Shown piece after piece: positions 15,564 to 23,975 of a stretch of 51,134 nt of DNA (the first letter of the stretch is position 1; each line of letters opens with the position of its first letter). The position numbers and the translations under genes are program-made. Origin of the DNA: S144-45 sp015494035 (GTDB taxonomy: Bacteria; Pseudomonadota; Gammaproteobacteria; Xanthomonadales; Marinicellaceae); assembly GCA_027057345.1 (NCBI GenBank), contig JALUIX010000124.1, positions 1 through 51,134 of the forward strand. Reading direction: 5' to 3'. A model generated the notes under the pieces. It was not told where the DNA came from, did not search any database, and saw only the letters and a program-made list of their open reading frames with translations.

Positions 15564-17518
15564 GTCACCAGACCAAGCCGTTTTTTCAACCGGCCAAAGC
15601 CGCCAAACTGGCCCTTTTTCTGCTTATTATTCTGGGGGGCGCTATCTGGTTGGGGAAAGGTTTTTTCGACCAATCCGCCAACCGCGAGGCCATGCCAGAA
15701 AAGCAGGTGCTGGCAGAAAATACTGCCCATGCGCCAGAGGCCCAGACTAAACAGGCCAAAAAAACCCGGCCTGCGCGCACCGAAGCGCAAAAGGCGCGTC
15801 AGGTGTATCGTTGGTACGACGAGCAGCAGCTCAAGCTCAACCCCTTGTCGGCCACTTTTCGGGGCGATCATCGCTACGATGACCAGTTACCCAATTTTCT
15901 TGGTGCCCAGTGGCGTGCCAAAGCCAGAAAACTGGAAGAAGACGCCTTGAAGCGCATCCAGAAAGTGGATCGCAAGGCCTTGCCACACAGCGAACAGACC
16001 TCTTACGACCTGTTTGTGGCCAAACGCAAAAACGCGCTGGAAGGCTTCCTGTACCCCGACCACTTGATGCCCATCAATCAGTTTTACTCCTTGCCGAATC
16101 AATTTGCCATGCTGGGTTCTGGTTCCCAGGCGCAGCCTTTCAAAACCGTCCAGGATTACCAAAACTGGCTCAAGCGCATGGACGGCGGCGTGGTCTTGCT
16201 GGATCAGGCCATTGCCAACATGAAGGAAGGCCAGGCCAAGGGCTATTCCCAACCCAAGGTGCTCATGCAGCGGGTGTTGCCGCAACTGGAGGCCCTGCTC
16301 ACCGACAAGGTGGAAGACAGCCTGTTCTGGCAGCCAGTCAAAAACATGCCGGCGGATTTTTCCGATGAAGACAAGGCCCGATTGACGGCCGCCTATCGTC
16401 AGAAGCTGACCGAGAAAGTCATTCCGGCCTATCAGCGGCTGTATGACTACATCAAGAACGACTACCTGCCCAAGGCGCGTGACACATATGGCCTGTACGA
16501 CGTGCCCCAAGGCAAGGACTGGTACGCCTACAAGGTCAAAACCATCACCACCACCGATTACACGCCAGAACAGATTCACGAAATTGGCAAGCAGGAAGTT
16601 AAACGCATTCACCAGCAAATGCGCGACATCATGCAGCGGGTGGGTTTTACCGGCAGCCTGCAGGAATTTTTCGAATTCACCAAGAACGATCCGCAGTTTC
16701 ATTTCAAGAGCAAGGAGGAACTGCTGCAGGCCTATGCTGACCTGAAAGACCGGATTAATGCCAAAGTACCGGAAATCTTTGAAATTTTTCCCAAGGCCGA
16801 CTTCGAAATCCGCCCGGTGGAAGCTTTCCGCGAAAAATCCGCCTCTGGCGCCTCCTACCAGAGCCCGTCGGCCGATGGCAAACGCCCCGGCGTTTTTTAT
16901 GTCAACACCTACGACCTGAAGGCGCGGCCAAAATGGGGCGTGGAAAACCTCTACCTGCATGAAGCCGTCCCGGGCCATCATTTTCAGCTTTCCATTCAGC
17001 AGGAATTGCCCAATCTGCCCAATTTCCGCAAATTCGGTGGCTACACCGCGTTTGTGGAAGGCTGGGCGCTGTATTCCGAAGGACTGGGCAAGGAGCTGGG
17101 TGTGTATCAGGATCCCTACAGCGAATTTGGCCAGTTAAGCGCCGAACTGTGGCGGGCCATCCGGCTGGTGGTGGATACAGGCATTCACCAGTTTGGCTGG
17201 TCGCGCGACAAGGTGCTGGAATACATGTACGCCAACGCCCCGGTTGTGGAAGCCCGCGCGGTGTCCGAGGCCGAACGCTTCATGGCCATTCCCGGTCAGG
17301 CACTGGCTTACAAGATCGGCCAGATGAAAATCAGGCAGTTACGCGAAAAGGCCGAAAATGAACTGGGTCAGGACAAGTCCGTGGTCAAGGGCTTCCACAC
17401 CCAGGTGCTGAATGAAGGCGCGGTGCCGCTGGATTTTCTCGAGCAGAAAGTTAACCGCTGGATTGCGGACAAGAAGGCCGAACAGGCCGCCTCTGCTTCA
17501 CACCCGAACACGCCGTGA
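15560..17518 (+). CDS. DUF885 family protein, membrane-anchored peptidase-like
   Basis: A 652-residue protein with one N-terminal membrane segment (KLALFLLIILGGAIWLGKGF, about residues 16-35) and the rest predicted outside the cytoplasm. The DUF885 signature LYLHEAVPGHHFQLS holds an HExxxxHH zinc-site-like motif, followed by AFVEGWALYSEGLGKELG, whose Glu is a likely third ligand, and RAVSEAERFMAIPGQALAYK. Several DUF885 members are peptidases of the gluzincin type. Beside a dipeptidase-like amidohydrolase, a role in peptide breakdown at the membrane is plausible. Translationally coupled to the preceding gene by ATGA. Confidence 0.9.
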   Translation: MSHQTKPFFQPAKAAKLALFLLIILGGAIWLGKGFFDQSANREAMPEKQVLAENTAHAPEAQTKQAKKTRPARTEAQKARQVYRWYDEQQLKLNPLSATFRGDHRYDDQLPNFLGAQWRAKARKLEEDALKRIQKVDRKALPHSEQTSYDLFVAKRKNALEGFLYPDHLMPINQFYSLPNQFAMLGSGSQAQPFKTVQDYQNWLKRMDGGVVLLDQAIANMKEGQAKGYSQPKVLMQRVLPQLEALLTDKVEDSLFWQPVKNMPADFSDEDKARLTAAYRQKLTEKVIPAYQRLYDYIKNDYLPKARDTYGLYDVPQGKDWYAYKVKTITTTDYTPEQIHEIGKQEVKRIHQQMRDIMQRVGFTGSLQEFFEFTKNDPQFHFKSKEELLQAYADLKDRINAKVPEIFEIFPKADFEIRPVEAFREKSASGASYQSPSADGKRPGVFYVNTYDLKARPKWGVENLYLHEAVPGHHFQLSIQQELPNLPNFRKFGGYTAFVEGWALYSEGLGKELGVYQDPYSEFGQLSAELWRAIRLVVDTGIHQFGWSRDKVLEYMYANAPVVEARAVSEAERFMAIPGQALAYKIGQMKIRQLREKAENELGQDKSVVKGFHTQVLNEGAVPLDFLEQKVNRWIADKKAEQAASASHPNTP

Positions 17519-17526
17519 GTCAGTGC

Positions 17527-18198
17527 ATGGACACCGGTTTCTGGATCGAGAAGTGGCAGCAGCGGCAGATTGGCTTTCATGAGGGCCGCCCCAATGCCTC
17601 GCTGCAACAGTGGTTTCATGCCATGCGGCTTGCTCCTGGCGATCACGTGTTTGTGCCCCTGTGTGGCAAAAGCCAGGATTTGCTGTGGTTGCTGGGGCAG
17701 GGTGTGCGGGTCACCGGCTGTGAGTGTTCACCGCTGGCCGTGAATGAGTTTTTTGCCGAAAACGACTTGCGGCCACAAAGCCGCGAGGCCGCATCCGGTC
17801 ATGTTGTTCATGATTGCGGCGAGCTGAGTTTATGGCAGGGGGATTTTTTCTCTCTGCCGGCTGCGGTGCTGAACGACGCCGATGGCGTGTATGATCGCGC
17901 GGCCCTGATTGCCTTGCCGCCGGACATGCGGCAAGGCTATGTGCAGAAATTCCGGCAGGAACTCCGACCCGGCACGCCCACACTGCTGGTGACGCTGGAT
18001 TTCCAGCGCGATCCGGCTGCCTGTAACAACTACCAAGGCCCGCCATTTCCGCACACCGACGCCATGGTGCAAGCACAGTACCGGGACTTTTCTTCCATCC
18101 GGAAACTCGGCCAGCGCGATATTCTCGCCAACGAACCCAAATTCCGCGCCCAGGGCGCCACCAGTGTTTATGAAAAAACCTGGCTTATCCACCGCTAG
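17527..18198 (+). CDS. tpm: Thiopurine S-methyltransferase
   Basis: A 223-residue SAM-dependent methyltransferase of the TPMT family, which in bacteria methylates selenite, tellurite and thiols. It begins MDTGFWIEKWQQRQIGFHEG, the family opening, with the SAM site HVFVPLCGKSQDLLWLLGQG, and VYDRAALIALPPDMR. A GTG at 17515 overlapping the previous stop (GTGA) would add four residues; the ATG fits homologues better. The TAG stop lies in CTAG, directly followed by a sequence like the end of the palindromic element (see 18199). Confidence 0.9.
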   Translation: MDTGFWIEKWQQRQIGFHEGRPNASLQQWFHAMRLAPGDHVFVPLCGKSQDLLWLLGQGVRVTGCECSPLAVNEFFAENDLRPQSREAASGHVVHDCGELSLWQGDFFSLPAAVLNDADGVYDRAALIALPPDMRQGYVQKFRQELRPGTPTLLVTLDFQRDPAACNNYQGPPFPHTDAMVQAQYRDFSSIRKLGQRDILANEPKFRAQGATSVYEKTWLIHR

Positions 18199-18213
18199 GG
18201 AGCCTCTTGATAA
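18199..18213 (+). mobile_element. Possible relic terminal repeat of the palindromic element at the tpm stop
   Basis: CTAG (18195-18198, containing the tpm stop TAG) is followed by GGAGCCTCTTGATAA, which matches the variant end of copy 2 (GGAGCCTCTGATTA) except for one extra T and small changes. No interior or second end is present. It may be a decayed remnant of an insertion or chance. Confidence 0.35.
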
Positions 18214-18218
18214 AACCG

Positions 18219-18246
18219 AAAAAAAGGGCCAAGCGGCCCTTTTTTG
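18219..18246. terminator. Bidirectional intrinsic terminator between tpm and prpD
   Basis: AAGGGCC pairs with GGCCCTT around AAGC, with an A-run before and a T-run after, so it can terminate both the plus-strand tpm transcript and the minus-strand prp operon, whose last gene ends at 18270. Confidence 0.85.
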
Positions 18247-18269
18247 TTGCCTGTGGAGTGGCTTTCGGG

Positions 18270-19718
18270 TCAGAGCGTGACCAGCTCCATAAACTCGGTA
18301 ATGGGGCGCTGGGCGAATTCGGCCTGATCCTTGGTCAATTCCAGGATTTTTCTGACTTTTTTGGCAGACAGGTGGCTGGCAATGGCGTCTTCGAATTTTT
18401 TTAGCAACACGGGGATGCCTTCTTCGCGCCGCAGGCGGTGTCCGATGGGGTAGTTGATTTCAATCCGGTCGGTGCTGCTGCCGTCCTTGAAAAAGATCTG
18501 GATGGCGTTGCCGATGTAGCGTTTGTCCGGGTCGAAATATTCTTCGGTGAATTTCGGGTTTTCCACCACTTCCATCTTCTCGCGCAAGGCGTCAATGCGT
18601 GGGTCGCAGGCCACCTCGTCTTCATAATCGGCAGCCGTCAGGCGGCCATGCACCAGCGGCACGGCAACCATGTATTGAATGCAGTGGTCGCGGTCGGCGG
18701 GGTTGTCCAGTGTGCCGGTTTTGTCGATGATGCGCACGCCGGCTTCCTGGGTTTCGATTTTGATTTTTTCGATCTCGTCCAGGCGGTCCTTGACTTCCGG
18801 ATGCAATTTCATGGCCGCTTCCACGGCGGTTTGGGCATGAAACTCGGCCGGGAAGGAGATTTTGAACAACACGTTTTCCATCACGTAGGAATCGTAGCCG
18901 CGCGGAAAGGAAAATTCCTTGCCCTTGAACAGCACGTCATAAAAGCCCCAGCCCTTGGCCGACAGCGCCGAGGGATACCCCATTTCACCGGTCAGGGCAA
19001 TCAGGGCCAGTTGCACCGCACGGCGGCAGGCATCGCCAGCGGCCCAGCTTTTGCGCGATCCGGTGTTGGGCGCGTGGCGGTAGGTGCGCAAGGCGCCGCC
19101 GTCGATCCAGGCGTTGGAGACGGCATTGATGATTTCTTCGCGGGTTCCACCCAGCATGTGCGTGACCACGGCGGTGGAGGCCACCCGCACCAGCAACACA
19201 TGGTCCAGCCCGACGCGGTTGAAGCTGTTTTCCAGCGCCAGAATGCCCTGTATCTCGTGCGCCTTGATCATGGCTGTGAGCACGTCGTGAACGGTCAGTG
19301 GCTCCTTGCCCTGATCTTCGCGCTGGCGGGAAATGTAATCGGCCACGGCCAGAATGGCGCCAAGATTGTCGGAAGGGTGGCCCCATTCGGCGGCCAGCCA
19401 GGTGTCGTTAAAGTCCAGCCAACGAATCAATGCTCCGTTGTCAAAGGCACCTTTGACCGGATCCAGTTCGTACGGAGTGCCCAAAACGCGGGAGCCGTTT
19501 TCCAGCGTGGCGCCGGGCACCACCGGGCCAAGCAGCTTGACGCATTCGGGGAATTTCATCGCCAGCATGGCACAGGCGGTGCTGTCCAGCAGGCAGTAGT
19601 GAGCGGTTTTATACGCTTCTTCGCTGTCAATGGTGCGGTTAATGACGTAATCGGCGATGTCCACCAGCACCTGATCGGGTTCTGGGCGTTTGGCGGAACG
19701 GATATCGACTGAACTCAT
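18270..19718 (-). CDS. prpD: 2-methylcitrate dehydratase PrpD
   Basis: A 482-residue MmgE/PrpD-family enzyme, full family length, that dehydrates 2-methylcitrate to methylaconitate in the methylcitrate cycle for propionyl-CoA. Recognisable segments are YCLLDSTACAMLAMKFPEC, ALIRWLDFNDTWLAAEWGHP, NEISSA-like NAVSNAWIDGGALRTYRHAP and RKSWAAGDACRRAV. It lies downstream of prpC on the same strand, separated by element copy 5, and ends just before a bidirectional terminator. AcnD/PrpF, which replace PrpD in some bacteria, are not present, consistent with a PrpD-type pathway. Confidence 0.93.
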   Translation of the reverse strand: MSSVDIRSAKRPEPDQVLVDIADYVINRTIDSEEAYKTAHYCLLDSTACAMLAMKFPECVKLLGPVVPGATLENGSRVLGTPYELDPVKGAFDNGALIRWLDFNDTWLAAEWGHPSDNLGAILAVADYISRQREDQGKEPLTVHDVLTAMIKAHEIQGILALENSFNRVGLDHVLLVRVASTAVVTHMLGGTREEIINAVSNAWIDGGALRTYRHAPNTGSRKSWAAGDACRRAVQLALIALTGEMGYPSALSAKGWGFYDVLFKGKEFSFPRGYDSYVMENVLFKISFPAEFHAQTAVEAAMKLHPEVKDRLDEIEKIKIETQEAGVRIIDKTGTLDNPADRDHCIQYMVAVPLVHGRLTAADYEDEVACDPRIDALREKMEVVENPKFTEEYFDPDKRYIGNAIQIFFKDGSSTDRIEINYPIGHRLRREEGIPVLLKKFEDAIASHLSAKKVRKILELTKDQAEFAQRPITEFMELVTL

Positions 19719-19747
19719 GGAATGGCTCCTGTATGGGTTGCGGTTAG

Positions 19748-19906
19748 GGGAACCTCTGATCGAATCGTGAACTCGCTTCTCACACCTGAAATGTCCGATA
19801 ACTGCGTTGAAGTCCTTGCCAATAGCTCGCTATTGGCTGCGAACTCCGCCTTGTTCTCGACCATTTCCGGCATAACCTGCTTCGTCCAGATTCAATCAGA
19901 GCTTCC
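19748..19906 (-). mobile_element. Palindromic element, subfamily A (copy 5), between prpC and prpD
   Basis: A 159-bp reverse-oriented copy between perfect TTAG repeats (19744-19747 and 19907-19910). The right TTAG contains the prpC TAA stop codon. The left end reads GGGAACCTCTGATCG, the right ATTCAATCAGAGCTTCC. The element lies wholly in the prpC-prpD junction, so its long hairpin would be part of the prp transcript, 30 bp before the prpD start. Confidence 0.88.
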
Positions 19907-21034
19907 TTAGTGGCGTTCTTCAATGGGGGTGACACGGCGCGGTTCCGGCCCGACGTATTCGGCATTGGGACGGATAATGCGGTTATTGGCGCGCTGCTCC
20001 ATCACGTGGGCAGCCCAGCCGGTGACGCGTGACATGACAAAAATGGGCGTGAACAACTTGGTGGGTATGCCCATGAAATGGTAGGCCGAAGCGTGGAAGA
20101 AGTCGGCATTGGGGAACAATTTCTTTTCTTCCCACATGGTCTTTTCCACTTCGACGCTGACCGGATAAAGCACCGTATCGCCCACTTCTTCGGCCAGTTT
20201 TTTTGACCAGCTCTTGATGATGGCATTGCGTGGGTCGCTGGTGCGGTACACGGCGTGGCCAAAGCCCATGATGAGTTCCTTGTTGGCCAGTTTGTCAAGA
20301 ATCGCCTGGCGGGCTTCTTCGGGTGAGTTCCACTGTGCAATCATGTCCATGGCCGCTTCGTTGGCGCCACCGTGCAGCGGGCCGCGCAGGGCGCCAATGG
20401 CTGCGGTGATGCACGAGTGCATGTCCGACAGGGTGGAAGCCACCACGCGGGCGGTGAAGGTGGAGGCATTGAATTCATGTTCGGCATACAGAATCAGGGA
20501 CACGTCCATGACCCGCTCGTGCAGCGGGTTGGGTTTTTCACCGCGCAACAGGTGCAGAAAATGCCCGCCAATGGTGTCGTCATCGGTTTCGGTTTCAATG
20601 CGCACGCCGTCGTGGGTAAAGCGGTACCAGTAGGCAATGATGGACGGGAACACAGCCAGCAGGCGATCGGCCACGTCGTGCTGTTGAGAGAAGTCTTTTT
20701 CCGGTTCCAGATTGCCCAGAAAAGAACAGCCGGTGCGCATCACGTCCATGGGGTGGGCGTCGGCCGGGATCATTTCCAGTGCGGCTTTAAGTTCTTCTGG
20801 CAGGCCACGCAGGGATTTGATTTTGGCCCGATAGGCTTCCAGTTGCTCGCGGGTGGGTAATTCGCCATAAAGAATCAGGTAGGCCACTTCCAGAAACTCG
20901 GCCTTGTCGGCCAGTTCCGCGATGTCGTAGCCGCGATAGGTCAGTCCGGTGCCGGAAACACCCACGGTGCACAATTCGGTTTGTCCGGCAATTTGCCCGC
21001 GCAAGCCGGCGCCTCCAATTTTCTTTTCAGCCAT
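19907..21034 (-). CDS. prpC: 2-methylcitrate synthase
   Basis: A 375-residue citrate-synthase-family enzyme that condenses propionyl-CoA with oxaloacetate. The first residues MAEKKIGGAGLRGQIAGQTE and the length are typical of PrpC, shorter than the roughly 427-residue GltA. Catalytic segments are visible: GALRGPLHGGANEAAM with the active His, MGFGHAVYRTSDPR with the second His, and the Asp near FHASAYHFMGIPTKLFTPIF. It lies between prpB (64 bp upstream) and prpD. Its TAA stop is shared with the target repeat of element copy 5. Confidence 0.93.
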   Translation of the reverse strand: MAEKKIGGAGLRGQIAGQTELCTVGVSGTGLTYRGYDIAELADKAEFLEVAYLILYGELPTREQLEAYRAKIKSLRGLPEELKAALEMIPADAHPMDVMRTGCSFLGNLEPEKDFSQQHDVADRLLAVFPSIIAYWYRFTHDGVRIETETDDDTIGGHFLHLLRGEKPNPLHERVMDVSLILYAEHEFNASTFTARVVASTLSDMHSCITAAIGALRGPLHGGANEAAMDMIAQWNSPEEARQAILDKLANKELIMGFGHAVYRTSDPRNAIIKSWSKKLAEEVGDTVLYPVSVEVEKTMWEEKKLFPNADFFHASAYHFMGIPTKLFTPIFVMSRVTGWAAHVMEQRANNRIIRPNAEYVGPEPRRVTPIEERH

Positions 21035-21098
21035 GATGATCTCCTCTTGCTGAGGCCCGGCGCAGTAATGTCACCGGGCGGGTCTTCAAGGGCAGCGA

Positions 21099-21989
21099 TT
21101 AATCACTGTCCTTGCTGAATAATTCGTCGAGTTTTTGTTCGTAGGCGTGGTAGTCGAGGTAACCATACAGTTCCTCGCGGGTTTGCATTAGCGGCAACAC
21201 GTCGTGCTGATGGCCTTTTTCGAGAATGGACTGGTACACGGTCTCGGCCGCCTTGTTCATGGCCCGGTAGGCGCTGCAGCAGTAAAGCACCATGTCCACG
21301 CCCACTTCAGCCAGTTGCTCGCTGGTATACAGCTCGGTTTTGCCGAATTCGGTGATATTGGCCAGAATGGGCACCTTGACGGCCTGCTTGAATTGTCGGT
21401 ATTGCGCCAGGCTTTGCACTGCTTCGGGGAAAATCATGTCGGCACCGGCTTCCACGCAGGCCACGGCCCGTTCGATGGCCTTGTCCATGCCTTCCACGGC
21501 CAGGGCGTCGGTGCGTGCCATGATGACAAAGCTGTCATCGGTGCGCGCATCCACGGCTGCCTTGATGCGATCCACCATTTCCGCTTGCGACACGATGGCC
21601 TTGCCGGGGCGGTGTCCACAGCGTTTCTGGGCCACCTGGTCTTCAATGTGGGTGGCTGCCGCGCCGGCCTTGATCAGTGACTTAACCGTGCGGGCGATGT
21701 TAAAAGCACCGCCAAAACCGGTGTCCGAGTCCACCAGCAATGGCAGTTCGGAGGCGTCGGTAATGCGCCACACGTCAATCAGTACGTCATGCAGGTCGCT
21801 GATGCCCAAGTCCGGCATGCCCAGTGAATTGGCCGCCAGTCCACCGCCGGAGAGGTAAATAGCCTGATGGCCGATCTGCTCGGCCATGCGTGCGGTGTAG
21901 GCATTGATGGTGCCGACAATTTTCAGGGGCTGGTTGTTTTTAACGGCCGCACGAAAGCGCTGGCCCGGCGTGCTACGGGTAATGGTCAT
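21099..21989 (-). CDS. prpB: 2-methylisocitrate lyase
   Basis: A 296-residue isocitrate-lyase-superfamily enzyme that splits 2-methylisocitrate into pyruvate and succinate. The active-site loop is KRCGHRPGKAIV (catalytic Cys in KRCGH), with LLVDSDTGFGGAFNIARTVK and HIEDQV earlier, including the Mg-binding Asp and Glu. It is the first gene of prpB-prpC-prpD, with a TATAAT box 32 bp upstream. No prpR or GntR-type regulator was found next to the operon. Confidence 0.95.
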   Translation of the reverse strand: MTITRSTPGQRFRAAVKNNQPLKIVGTINAYTARMAEQIGHQAIYLSGGGLAANSLGMPDLGISDLHDVLIDVWRITDASELPLLVDSDTGFGGAFNIARTVKSLIKAGAAATHIEDQVAQKRCGHRPGKAIVSQAEMVDRIKAAVDARTDDSFVIMARTDALAVEGMDKAIERAVACVEAGADMIFPEAVQSLAQYRQFKQAVKVPILANITEFGKTELYTSEQLAEVGVDMVLYCCSAYRAMNKAAETVYQSILEKGHQHDVLPLMQTREELYGYLDYHAYEQKLDELFSKDSD

Positions 21990-22020
21990 GGCTATTCACG
22001 CAAAAAGAAAGGCGGCCGGC

Positions 22021-22055
22021 ATTATATCACCGGCCACCGGATGAGACTAATTAGT
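22021..22055 (-). promoter_or_regulatory. prpB promoter with an overlapping palindrome
   Basis: On the minus strand a perfect TATAAT (22021-22026) lies 32 bp before the prpB ATG. A weak -35, TTAGTC, sits 18 bp further up and lies partly within the perfect palindrome ACTAATTAGT (22046-22055), a possible operator. Element copy 6 begins 20 bp further upstream. Confidence 0.5.
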
Positions 22056-22074
22056 GGCGGCTAATAAACTCTAG

Positions 22075-22232
22075 GGAAGCGCTGATCGAATCGCGAACTC
22101 TCTTCTCACACCTGAAATGTCCGATAACTGCGTTGAAGTCCTTGCCAATAGCCCGCTATTGACTGCAAACTTCGCCTTGTTCTCGAACATTTCCGGCATA
22201 AGCTGCTTCATCCAGATTCAATCAGTGCTTCC
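22075..22232 (-). mobile_element. Palindromic element, subfamily A (copy 6)
   Basis: A 158-bp reverse-oriented copy flanked by CTAG (22071-22074) and CTTG (22233-22236). Both ends carry compensating changes from the consensus (GCGCTGATC at the left, AATCAGTGCTT at the right), so the terminal pairing is kept. It lies between the prpB promoter and the 3' end of the ABC permease gene, 15 bp beyond that gene's stop. Confidence 0.88.
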
Positions 22233-22247
22233 CTTGCTATATTCCCG

Positions 22248-23024
22248 TCACAATGCGCTTTCAGGCGTTTTTTTGCGGCCCGTGAACCACGCGCCGAGCC
22301 CGGCGGTCAGCGCCAGTGTCCAAACAATCAGGGCGCCGCTGGGCAGGTCAAAAACCACTGATAACCACAAGCCCAGGGCATAGCCCAGCAGGCCAATGGC
22401 GTAGGCAGTCAGCAGGCGTTTTGTGCCGGATAGCCGAATGGTGGCCAAAGCCGGGATAATCAGGCTGCTGAATACCAGGTACACGCCCACCACCTGCACT
22501 GAGGAGGTGACGGCCAGGGCAAACACCGGATAAAACAGGCGTTGCCGCCACTGCACCGGAGCCAGGAACCAGAACAGGGCAATGGCGGCGCTAATCAGGC
22601 CCAGCGTGCGCAGTTGGGCCAGGTCGGCCCATAAAATCTGGCCGGTGAGCAGATCCTTGATGTGTTCGCCGCCGTGCGGGTTGTTGGCCAGCAACAGCAA
22701 TGAGCCGGTGGCCGCCAGCACAAACACCACCCCGATAATGGCTTCCAGCACATCGGCAAAGCGTTTTTCGAGCCAATGAATCAGTGCCGCTCCGGTCAGG
22801 GCACTGGCCAGGGCAATGGCCTGAGTGGCCCAGCCATGGGTTTCATACCCCAGCGCGGCGGCCAGAATCAGCCCCAGCCCGGCAATTTGGGCGATGGCCA
22901 GGTCCACAAAGATAATGCCACGTTTGAGTACTTCCATGCCCAGCGGCACGTGGCTGAGCAGCACCAGAACGCCAGCGGCAAAAGCCGGCAGCAAGATGCT
23001 CAATTCCATGCCTTCAAAGTTCAT
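22248..23024 (-). CDS. Metal ABC transporter permease (ZnuB/ABC-3 family)
   Basis: A 258-residue integral membrane protein with seven or more hydrophobic segments and the ABC-3 family pattern: RGIIFVDLAIAQIAGLGLIL, a cytoplasmic coupling region, and VVGVYLVFSSLIIPALAT near the C-terminus. The family imports Zn, Mn or Fe. The ATG at 23024 overlaps the stop of the binding-protein gene (ATGA), so the two are coupled; a start at 23009 (MELSILLP) is also possible. No ATPase partner is encoded in the window, so the complex must use one from elsewhere, or is incomplete. Confidence 0.88.
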   Translation of the reverse strand: MNFEGMELSILLPAFAAGVLVLLSHVPLGMEVLKRGIIFVDLAIAQIAGLGLILAAALGYETHGWATQAIALASALTGAALIHWLEKRFADVLEAIIGVVFVLAATGSLLLLANNPHGGEHIKDLLTGQILWADLAQLRTLGLISAAIALFWFLAPVQWRQRLFYPVFALAVTSSVQVVGVYLVFSSLIIPALATIRLSGTKRLLTAYAIGLLGYALGLWLSVVFDLPSGALIVWTLALTAGLGAWFTGRKKTPESAL

Positions 23025-23959
23025 GGCTGCGCGTCCTTCTGCGGGTTAATGACTTGCGCCTTGAGCAGGGCATCTATGGTGGTGTCATACAGGCTGAACA
23101 GATCGGTGGCCTGTTTGTTGCCACCCACCGTAAAGGGCAGCTCCACGGCGGGAATGCCGGTTTTTTCAGACAGCCACCTGGCCGATTTGGGGTTCTGGTA
23201 AGCGGCATAAATAATGGCCAACACCGGCTGCTGTTTAGCCACTGACAACAGTTGTCCCAGGTGTGAAGCGGTGGGTGGTATGCCGGGTTTGGGTTCCAGG
23301 GTGGCGATTTCGTGCAAGCCCAGCCAGTCTTCCAGGTAGACCCAGCTTTTGTGGTGGGTGATGATGTTTTTACCTTTCAAAGGCTGTGCCCTGGCAGTCC
23401 ATTTGTCGATGGCCTGCTGCCATTTTTCAGCAAATTCCGTATAGCTTTGTTGGTAATCTGCTGCATTTTTCGGGTCCAGTTGTTGCAGGCGCTGATTCAG
23501 GACTTTCGCCACTGTGGCCAGGCGACGCGGATCGGTCTGGATGTGCGGGTTGCCCGCCGCGTGAATATCGCCGGCGCTGCGATCCAGCTGCTGGGGCTTG
23601 TCCAGCAACGGCACAAAGGCCGTGGCCATAAAATAGCCCGGTTGCCCGGGTTGAATGCGGGCATTGCCGGCCTTGCGCAGCAATACCGGCAGCCAGCCAA
23701 TTTCCAGATCTGCGCCGGTGCAAATCAGCAAATCGGCATTGCGCAGTTTGGCAATCAGGCTCGGGCGCGCCTGAATGTAGTGCGGGTCCTGTTTGCCGTG
23801 CGTGGCAGAAAAGGCCTTGATGTGTTTACCACCCAACTCGGTGGCCAGCGCGGCCCATTCGGGCTCGCAGGCAAAAACACGGAGTTTGGCGTTGGCCGCC
23901 GTGGTCATGAATAGGCCAGCCAGCATAAAAAAAACAATCACAAGTGTTTTGGTTTTCAT
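23021..23959 (-). CDS. Metal ABC transporter substrate-binding protein (ZnuA/TroA-like)
   Basis: A 312-residue cluster A-I binding protein. The start at 23959 gives a clean signal peptide (MKTKTLVIVFFMLAGLF, cleaved after TAANA); the longer upstream frame reads unlike a leader. Possible metal ligands are His in KQDPHYIQARPS, NPHIQTDPRRL and ITHHKSWVYLEDW. The usual fourth acidic ligand is not obvious. There is no long His/Asp-rich loop as in E. coli ZnuA. LLICTGADLEIGWLPVLLRK is a family landmark. It follows the porin-like gene and is coupled to the permease. Confidence 0.88.
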   Translation of the reverse strand: MKTKTLVIVFFMLAGLFMTTAANAKLRVFACEPEWAALATELGGKHIKAFSATHGKQDPHYIQARPSLIAKLRNADLLICTGADLEIGWLPVLLRKAGNARIQPGQPGYFMATAFVPLLDKPQQLDRSAGDIHAAGNPHIQTDPRRLATVAKVLNQRLQQLDPKNAADYQQSYTEFAEKWQQAIDKWTARAQPLKGKNIITHHKSWVYLEDWLGLHEIATLEPKPGIPPTASHLGQLLSVAKQQPVLAIIYAAYQNPKSARWLSEKTGIPAVELPFTVGGNKQATDLFSLYDTTIDALLKAQVINPQKDAQP

Positions 23960-23975
23960 GAGTCTCACTCCGCTA

